20,030 bases of DNA from an uncultured Planctomycetaceae bacterium (lineage in GTDB: Bacteria > Planctomycetota > Planctomycetia > Pirellulales > UBA1268), in the NCBI GenBank assembly GCA_903949225.1, contig CAJAYZ010000112.1, forward strand, positions 1-20,030. Reading direction: 5' to 3'. Both the position numbers and the translations under genes were made by a program. Positions 15,522 through 20,030 of this stretch are shown piece after piece (position 1 is the stretch's first letter; each line of letters begins with the position of its first letter). The notes under the pieces were generated by a model. That model saw only the letters and a program-made list of their open reading frames with translations, did no database searches and was not told the origin of the DNA.

Positions 15522-17831
15522 ATGAACGCCGCCGCTGCCACGCCGCCGGACGTCTCGCTCGTCGTCCCTGTGCGGAACGAGGCGGGGAACATCGGCCCAC
15601 TCATCGCCGAGATCCGGGGTGTCCTCGATGCCGCCGGGCTCGCCTGGGAACTGTTCGTCATCGACGACGGGTCGAGCGATTCGACCTGGGAGGAGATCAG
15701 CACCGCCGCGACGGCTGACCGACGCGTGGAGGGAGTGCATCGGGGCCAGGGCGCCGGGAAGTCAGCGGCCCTCATGGATGGCTTTGCGCGCTGCAGGGCG
15801 CCGCGGATCGTGATGCTCGACGGCGACGGCCAGGACGATCCGGCGGAGATTCCCGCCATGCTCGCCCTTCTCGCCGACCCCACCACCGGCCGGGCCGGCG
15901 CCGACGTGGTCAACGGCTGGAAGACCCCGCGCCTCGACCCCTGGCACAAGACGCTCCCCTCACGGATCTTCAACCTCCTCGTCGGCTGGGTCAGTGGACT
16001 GTGGCTCCACGATCACAACTGTGGCTTGAAGGTGTTTCGGGCCCCGGCCGCCCGGTCGCTTCAGCTCGGCGACGACATGCACCGCTTCATCACCGTGCTC
16101 GCCGCCGCGGAGGGCCACCGGGTCGTTGAGAAGGCGGTTCACCACCGACCGCGGACGCTGGGGCGCTCGAAGTACGGATTCGCCCGGTTCTTCACCGGCC
16201 TGATCGACCTCGCCCGGATCGCCGGCGACATCCGCCGCCGCAGGCTCGCGGTGGCCGGTGCGATCCTGCCATCGGCCCAGGCACGTCGACGGCGGCAGGT
16301 GTCGATGATCCTCGCTGCGGTGGCGCTCGGCGGCCTCCTCGGCCGGATCGGGGCCGTGACGAGCGTCGACAAGATCGCGCTGGAGAAGCGTCTGGTGGCA
16401 GAGGCAGTGGCCAAGGCCCGCGACGCCGAGGCTGCCGGGGGGCCGGCGGTCGATGCCGAGGTGATCGCCGACACGATTGAGCGAGGGCGGCGCCTCCAGC
16501 GTCCCTTCCTCTCGGCCAATGATCGCAGCCGTTGGCTCGCCGTCCGGGCGCTCGTGGAGCGGGGCACGTTCGCCATCGACGAGATCGTCGTCGAGCCGGG
16601 CTGGGACACCATCGACGCGGTGGCGCACGCGGATGCGACCGGCCGGATCCGCCTCTACTCGAGCAAGCCGCCGCTCCTCGCGATCCTCTGCGCCGCCCCG
16701 TACTGGCTCCTCCACGAAATCACCGGGTGGACGCTCGGCAGCCATCCGTTCGAGATGGCCAGGATGCTTCTGGTTGCCTGCTGTCTGGTCCCGTTTGCCC
16801 TCCTCTTGATGGCCAGCGACCGGATGATCGAGGAGGTCGGTGGCACCGACTGGGGACGCTTTTGGGGCCTGGCGCTGATCTCCTTTGGCACGCTCCTCTC
16901 GACCTTTGCGGTGTCGCTCACCAATCACCTCTCGGCCGCGGCCGCTGCGGCGTGGAGCGGTTGGTGGCTGTTGCGGATCATCGGCCACGGCGGCTCCCCC
17001 GCCGCCTTCGCCGCCGCCGGTGGGCTCGCCGCCCTCACCGCCGCCTTCGAGCTCCCCGCCCTCGCCTGGTGCGCTGCCCTCCTCGGCATGCTCCTCTTCG
17101 TCGATCCGCGGCGGACGCTCGCCGCGGCCGCGCCGGCAGCGATCCTCGTTGCTGGAGTGGCCCTGGGGACGAACTGGCTAGCCCACGGCTCGGTTTTCCC
17201 CCCCTACGCCCACCGCCACGTCGCGGCCGCGGTGGCAACCTCGCCGGCCGATGTCCTGCCCCCGGTCGCCGGGACCTCCTCGGCCAATCCCGACAACTGG
17301 TACGACTATTCCCTCGCCCTCTCCAACGGCAAGCAACTGACGAGCTACTGGCGCGATCCGAAGGGGGTCGACCGGGGGGAGCCTTCGGCGGTCGTCTACG
17401 CCTGGCACGCGCTCGTCGGGCACCATGGGATCTTCTCCCTCACCCCCGCCTGGCTTCTCGTCCCCTGGGGGCTCGTGATCATGATCGCGGCCCGCCGCCG
17501 GCACGTTCCCTCGGGCCAGGCCCACCTCGCCCTGGCCATCCTCCTGGTTTCTCTCGTCGTGATCCTCTTCTACCTCACCCGTTCCCAGATCGACCGCAAC
17601 TATGGCGGCGTCTCGAGTGGCTTCCGCTGGGTGTTCTGGCTCGCCCCCCTGTGGGTGGTGGCCACGGTGCCGGCGGCCGACGCCCTGTCGCGCCATCGGG
17701 CCGGTCGACTGCTGGCCCTGATCCTTCTCGGCCTGTCAGTGGTGTCGGTGGCCTACCCCACCTGGAACCCCTGGTCGCCCCCCTGGATCGAGCAGTGGCT
17801 CCATCACCTCGGCAGCCTGGCCCGCCGCTGA
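15522..17831 (+). CDS. GT2 glycosyltransferase fused to a GT-C-like membrane domain
   Basis: The 769-aa protein has two parts. Residues 8-230 are a family-2 glycosyltransferase like dolichyl/undecaprenyl-phosphate sugar synthases: VSLVVPVRNEAGNI, DDGSSDSTW (48-56), the metal-binding MLDGDGQDDP (98-107, DxD at 100-102) and a DHNCGLKVFR motif. Residues from about 263 form a multi-helix membrane domain. Its first loop carries SANDRSRWLAVRALVERG (Asp334) and YSSKPPLLAIL (379-389), which resemble the catalytic-loop D/E motif and the EKPPL motif of ArnT/PMT-type GT-C enzymes. The likely scheme is synthesis of a polyprenyl-phosphate sugar by the first part and its transfer outside the membrane by the second; this is inference. 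The frame runs through without a stop, and an in-frame ATG at 16305 marks where a separate second gene would begin. The start at 15522 is the last ATG before the GT2 domain. One at 15462 is possible, and neither has a good ribosome site. Confidence 0.8.
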   Translation: MNAAAATPPDVSLVVPVRNEAGNIGPLIAEIRGVLDAAGLAWELFVIDDGSSDSTWEEISTAATADRRVEGVHRGQGAGKSAALMDGFARCRAPRIVMLDGDGQDDPAEIPAMLALLADPTTGRAGADVVNGWKTPRLDPWHKTLPSRIFNLLVGWVSGLWLHDHNCGLKVFRAPAARSLQLGDDMHRFITVLAAAEGHRVVEKAVHHRPRTLGRSKYGFARFFTGLIDLARIAGDIRRRRLAVAGAILPSAQARRRRQVSMILAAVALGGLLGRIGAVTSVDKIALEKRLVAEAVAKARDAEAAGGPAVDAEVIADTIERGRRLQRPFLSANDRSRWLAVRALVERGTFAIDEIVVEPGWDTIDAVAHADATGRIRLYSSKPPLLAILCAAPYWLLHEITGWTLGSHPFEMARMLLVACCLVPFALLLMASDRMIEEVGGTDWGRFWGLALISFGTLLSTFAVSLTNHLSAAAAAAWSGWWLLRIIGHGGSPAAFAAAGGLAALTAAFELPALAWCAALLGMLLFVDPRRTLAAAAPAAILVAGVALGTNWLAHGSVFPPYAHRHVAAAVATSPADVLPPVAGTSSANPDNWYDYSLALSNGKQLTSYWRDPKGVDRGEPSAVVYAWHALVGHHGIFSLTPAWLLVPWGLVIMIAARRRHVPSGQAHLALAILLVSLVVILFYLTRSQIDRNYGGVSSGFRWVFWLAPLWVVATVPAADALSRHRAGRLLALILLGLSVVSVAYPTWNPWSPPWIEQWLHHLGSLARR

Positions 17832-17832
17832 A

Positions 17833-17876
17833 GCGCTCGCCGGCCCCACGGTCGATCACCCGGCCGGCAGGAGCGC
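17833..17876. terminator. Long hairpin at a convergent gene junction, likely bidirectional terminator
   Basis: GCGCTCGCCGGCC at 17833-17845 pairs with GGCCGGC at 17862-17868 and GAGCGC at 17871-17876. This gives thirteen base pairs interrupted only by a two-base bulge (AG). The 16-base loop holds the stop codon of the pseudouridine synthase gene, and the stem begins just after the stop of the glycosyltransferase gene. There is no T run. Confidence 0.5.
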
Positions 17877-18620
17877 GGCGGCAGCTGCGGGCCAAAGCGG
17901 AGGAAGCGCTGCGGTGACGGCAACCTCTTCGTCCGCGTCGGGATCGCGAAAGCGGATGGCGAGAGCATGGAGGGCGATCGGCTGCTGGCGAGTGTCGGCC
18001 GGGCCGATGGGCTCGAACGCCGGGCCACCCTTGAGCGGCGGGCCACAAGAGAGTGCTGGGCCACCATAGAGCGTGTCACCGACGACCGGCATTCCGCGGG
18101 CAGCGGCCTGGACCCGCAACTGGTGCATCCGTCCGGTGACGGGAGCAAGTTCGACGAGCCACCGGCCTGGCGCCACCTCGCCGAGCGTTCGGGCGATGGT
18201 AACCGCCTCCCTCCCCGTTGGATCGTCGGCACCGACGACGCGGGCTTGGGCGACATCGGGGCACTTGGCGATCCGGTCACGCCATTCGATAGTCTCTCCA
18301 GCCACGGGCTTCGTGACGGCTCCGGCGGCAAGAATCGCGACGTACGTCTTCGTGATCTGGCGACGCTGGAACTGCCTCGACAGTTGGCGGGCGGCGCGGG
18401 GCGTCGTCGCCATGAGGAGGACGCCCGACACTGCCCGGTCGAGCCGGTGGGGGACGCCAAGATAGGCGCCGGCCGGGAGCAGTCCCCGGAGCCACGCCTC
18501 GACCGAAGGGAGACCGGGAGGCGCCTGCGTGGCAAGCCCCGAAGGCTTGGCGATCGCCACGACCCCCGACCGTTCGAGAAGTTTGGCCGGTTGGTCGCTC
18601 ACGCCGCCTCCGATCGCCAC
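17856..18620 (-). CDS. RluA-family RNA pseudouridine synthase
   Basis: The 254-aa enzyme isomerises uridine to pseudouridine in rRNA or tRNA. Family motifs are VVAIAKPSGL near 20-29, the catalytic HRLDRAVSGV (58-67, Asp61), a TKTYVA strand, and the C-terminal PVTGRMHQLRVQAAARG...GDTLYG block. There is no N-terminal S4 domain, so it belongs with the short RluA/RluC-type or TruC-like proteins; the target base is unknown. A Gly/Pro-rich insertion (GGPALSCGPPLKGGPAFEP) follows the LYGG motif. The GTG at 18620 begins one base after the stop of the upstream gene, which suggests coupling. An alternative GTG at 18602 has GGAGG four bases before it and would shorten the protein by six residues. Confidence 0.88.
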   Translation of the reverse strand: MAIGGGVSDQPAKLLERSGVVAIAKPSGLATQAPPGLPSVEAWLRGLLPAGAYLGVPHRLDRAVSGVLLMATTPRAARQLSRQFQRRQITKTYVAILAAGAVTKPVAGETIEWRDRIAKCPDVAQARVVGADDPTGREAVTIARTLGEVAPGRWLVELAPVTGRMHQLRVQAAARGMPVVGDTLYGGPALSCGPPLKGGPAFEPIGPADTRQQPIALHALAIRFRDPDADEEVAVTAALPPLWPAAAAALLPAG

Positions 18621-18621
18621 G

Positions 18622-19041
18622 TCACCCGCCGGGGCCGCTCGAGCGGCTCACTTCGGCGCCAGGCCGGGCGGACGAGACCCGGATTTCGACGACGCCTTCA
18701 CCGTGGAGCGACGACTCGTCGTCGTCATCGTCATCGACGATCCCTGCGGCGATGATCTCGTCGAAGTCGGGGAAATCATCGACGAGCACCGGCGGTTCGT
18801 CGAGGCCACCATCGAATCGAGCCAAGAGGAGGCCGGCATCCGGGGTAGAGACTTCGCTGTCCTCGTCATCGGTGACCAAACCGAGCAGCGACTCCATCTC
18901 CGCTGCGGAGATCTCGGCAAGCCGGAAGCTGCGGAGGATCTCCGGCACTGGGTCGGCGGCGGTTGCAGAGGAGTTCAGGGGGCTGATTGACTGCCGGGCG
19001 GCAAACGTCTGGCAGAGGGTCTCGAGCGTCTCGCGATCCAT
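18622..19041 (-). CDS. Small acidic protein of unknown function (139 aa)
   Basis: No family was recognised. The start at 19041 (MDRETLETLCQTFAARQ) is chosen because GGAGAGG lies five bases before it; the frame is open further, to an ATG at 19104, without a ribosome site. A helical N-terminal part is followed by a Ser/Ala/Thr linker, then an EILRSFRLAEISAAEMESLLGLV helix pair. The second half is strongly acidic, with short hydrophobic patches (FPDFDEIIAAGIV) and a run of six Asp near residue 105. There is no signal peptide or membrane segment. Its stop is one base from the GTG of the pseudouridine synthase gene, so the two are probably translated from one message. The acidic repeats could bind a basic partner, but no function is assigned. 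Confidence 0.65.
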   Translation of the reverse strand: MDRETLETLCQTFAARQSISPLNSSATAADPVPEILRSFRLAEISAAEMESLLGLVTDDEDSEVSTPDAGLLLARFDGGLDEPPVLVDDFPDFDEIIAAGIVDDDDDDESSLHGEGVVEIRVSSARPGAEVSRSSGPGG

Positions 19042-19046
19042 CGCAA

Positions 19047-19053
19047 CCTCTCC
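19047..19053 (-). promoter_or_regulatory. Ribosome binding site deciding the start of the acidic protein
   Basis: On the minus strand GGAGAGG lies five bases before the ATG at 19041. This favours that start over the upstream in-frame ATG at 19104, which lacks any such site. Confidence 0.6.
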
Positions 19054-19149
19054 ACTTCGAGTGGCGTGGTGATGAGCGGGCCGGTCCATGGGAAAACCAG
19101 GCACGGGGAAACTCCGGCAAGCCGGTTCCTTCGGGGATCATGTACGAGA

Positions 19150-19168
19150 ATTGTTCGACAATAGTTCG
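19150..19168. promoter_or_regulatory. Palindrome overlapping a GTTCG direct repeat in the divergent intergenic region
   Basis: ATTGT-TCG-ACAAT at 19150-19162 is an inverted repeat with five-base arms. GTTCG occurs at 19153-19157 and 19164-19168, eleven bases apart, about one helical turn. The segment is noticeably AT-rich against its surroundings and lies between divergent genes, about 110 bases upstream of the acidic-protein gene. It may be an operator or promoter region; the binding protein is unknown. Confidence 0.35.
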
Positions 19169-19265
19169 CGGCAGGTCAAAATCCAGTGAGGACGGTAGGA
19201 CCTTTGGGGCGGGGTGGGGCGTGGTAACGTCACCCGACACAGGCTTCCGCCCTCCCTCTCCCTCT

Positions 19266-19379
19266 CCCGGCTCCCCTTCCCTCTCCCGGCTCCCCTTCCC
19301 TCTCCCGGCTCCCCTTCTCCTTCCCGGCTCCCCTTCTCCTTCCCGGCTCCCCTTCTCCTTCCCGGCTTCCCCTCGTGCC
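19266..19379. repeat. Six tandem copies of a 19-bp pyrimidine-rich unit
   Basis: Units beginning CCCGGCTCCCC start at 19266, 19285, 19304, 19323, 19342 and 19361, an exact 19-base period. The first two units end TTCCCTCT, the next three end TTCTCCTT, and the last is partial and diverged. The plus strand is almost purely C/T apart from the GG in each unit. The array fills the space before the GTG start of the TauE/SafE gene at 19375. Its period is not a multiple of three and a TAA at 19225 closes that gene's frame upstream, so it is taken as untranslated leader or promoter DNA. The 19042-19374 intergenic region holds only this array and the palindrome at 19150. Confidence 0.85.
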
Positions 19380-20030
19380 CGACGCCAGCCTCCTTCCTGA
19401 GCTCTCCGCCGCTGCGCTTGCGTTGCTGGCCTTCGCGGCTGGCGGCGTGGGAATGTCGAAGAGCGGTCTGGCCGGCCTGGGAATGGTCCACATCGTGATT
19501 TTCGCCGCAGTGTTCGGGGCTAGAGCCTCGACCGGCATCCTCCTTCCGCTTCTCGTCCTCGGCGACATCTTCGCCGTGATCTTCGTCGGGAAGGGGGTGC
19601 AGTGGCGGATGGTGGCCCGGCTGCTTCCGCCGTCAATCGCCGGGATCTTCCTCGGCTGGCTCCTCCTCGACCGCCTCGATGAACGCGCGCTCAAGCCGGT
19701 GGTGGGGGGCATCATCCTCGGCCTCACCGCCCTCCAGGTGGCACGTCTCTGGCGGCCGGCCTGGTTTGGACACTTTCCGCACGCGACGTGGTTCGCCTGG
19801 CTGCTGGGGGGCTTCGCCGGCGTGACGACGATGCTCGCCAATGCTGCCGGGCCGGTGGTCGCGCTCTACCTTCTGGCGGTGGCACTCCCGAAGAACGTGC
19901 TCATCGCCACGGCCGCCTGGCTGTTCCTCATTCTCAACATCCTCAAGCTTCCCTTCAGTTGGCAGTTGGGATTGATCACCCCCGACACGCTCCGCCTCAA
20001 CCTCATCCTCGCTCCGATGGTGCTCGTCGG
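19375..20030 (+). CDS. TauE/SafE family membrane permease (partial, runs off the right edge)
   Basis: An open frame of 218 codons with no stop reaches the window end. Its product is a multi-helix protein of the TauE/SafE family (PF01925), whose members are thought to export sulfite, sulfoacetate or related anions. The first half has GGVGMSKSGLAGLGM at about 23-37, then GILLPLLVLGDIFAVIFVG. The second inverted-repeat half is visible as GGFAGVTTMLANAAGPVV at about 146-163 and an LPKNV...AWLFLILNILK segment. The first start codon after the in-frame TAA at 19225 is GTG at 19375; no Shine-Dalgarno precedes it because the 19-bp repeats occupy that position. About 30 to 50 residues are probably missing at the C-terminus. 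Confidence 0.82.
   Translation, partial: MPDASLLPELSAAALALLAFAAGGVGMSKSGLAGLGMVHIVIFAAVFGARASTGILLPLLVLGDIFAVIFVGKGVQWRMVARLLPPSIAGIFLGWLLLDRLDERALKPVVGGIILGLTALQVARLWRPAWFGHFPHATWFAWLLGGFAGVTTMLANAAGPVVALYLLAVALPKNVLIATAAWLFLILNILKLPFSWQLGLITPDTLRLNLILAPMVLV

Noticed and set aside
14119..15525. 468-codon plus-strand frame opposite the AI-2E transporter
   Set aside because: It is antisense to a clear family member and its product is rich in Glu, Arg and His with no domain logic, as expected for a GC-rich shadow.
13940..15973. 677-codon minus-strand frame
   Set aside because: It overlaps the AI-2E gene in another frame and runs antisense through the GT2 domain; the composition is low-complexity Arg/Ala/Ser/Pro.
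16532..17917. 461-codon plus-strand frame
   Set aside because: Alternative frame of the membrane domain of the glycosyltransferase; Arg/Pro-rich without hydrophobic helices.
19266..19379. CRISPR array
   Set aside because: The 19-bp units are directly adjacent with no spacers and there are no cas genes nearby; it is a simple tandem repeat.

Overview
The window is about 68-70% GC (estimated by eye), with dense genes and long spurious open frames on both strands. The gene content points to Planctomycetota: very large secreted proteins with no familiar domain, a YhaO/YhaN-like pair, a fused MFS/spermidine-synthase-like membrane protein, and a GT2 plus GT-C-like membrane glycosyltransferase with an 'NDRSRW...YSSKPPL' core. 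The phylum assignment is inference from content. There is no rRNA, tRNA, transposase, integrase or CRISPR array to suggest a mobile island.

Layout. (1) Positions 1-4808, minus strand: an inositol-monophosphatase-family enzyme, then a 1206-aa secreted or membrane-anchored protein of unknown function. An ATGA overlap leads into a second exported protein that runs off the left edge. The large gene is preceded by two copies of a 15-bp direct repeat. (2) Positions 5043-11238, plus strand: a 249-aa protein of unknown function, then a pair resembling SbcD/YhaO and Rad50/YhaN. In the first partner the metal-binding positions of the metallophosphoesterase fold appear to be substituted one after another, so it looks like a pseudo-nuclease. 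The second partner keeps its ATPase motifs but has a central transmembrane hairpin instead of a zinc hook, and a 220-aa proline-rich C-terminal tail. (3) Positions 11260-15258, minus strand: an AI-2E family transporter, a small protein with two hydrophobic ends, and a fused MFS/spermidine-synthase-like protein, closely spaced and probably one operon. (4) Positions 15522-17831, plus strand: a GT2 glycosyltransferase fused to a GT-C-like membrane domain. (5) Positions 17856-19041, minus strand: a small acidic protein followed by an RluA-family pseudouridine synthase. (6) From 19375 to the right edge, plus strand: a TauE/SafE-family permease, whose start codon directly follows six copies of a 19-bp tandem repeat.

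Both convergent gene junctions (11238/11260 and 17831/17856) carry perfect or near-perfect hairpins that could act as bidirectional terminators. The best candidate for an undescribed system is the pseudo-nuclease/membrane ATPase pair at 6018-11238. It keeps the architecture of an Mre11-Rad50-like complex but appears to have lost nuclease chemistry and gained a membrane anchor.
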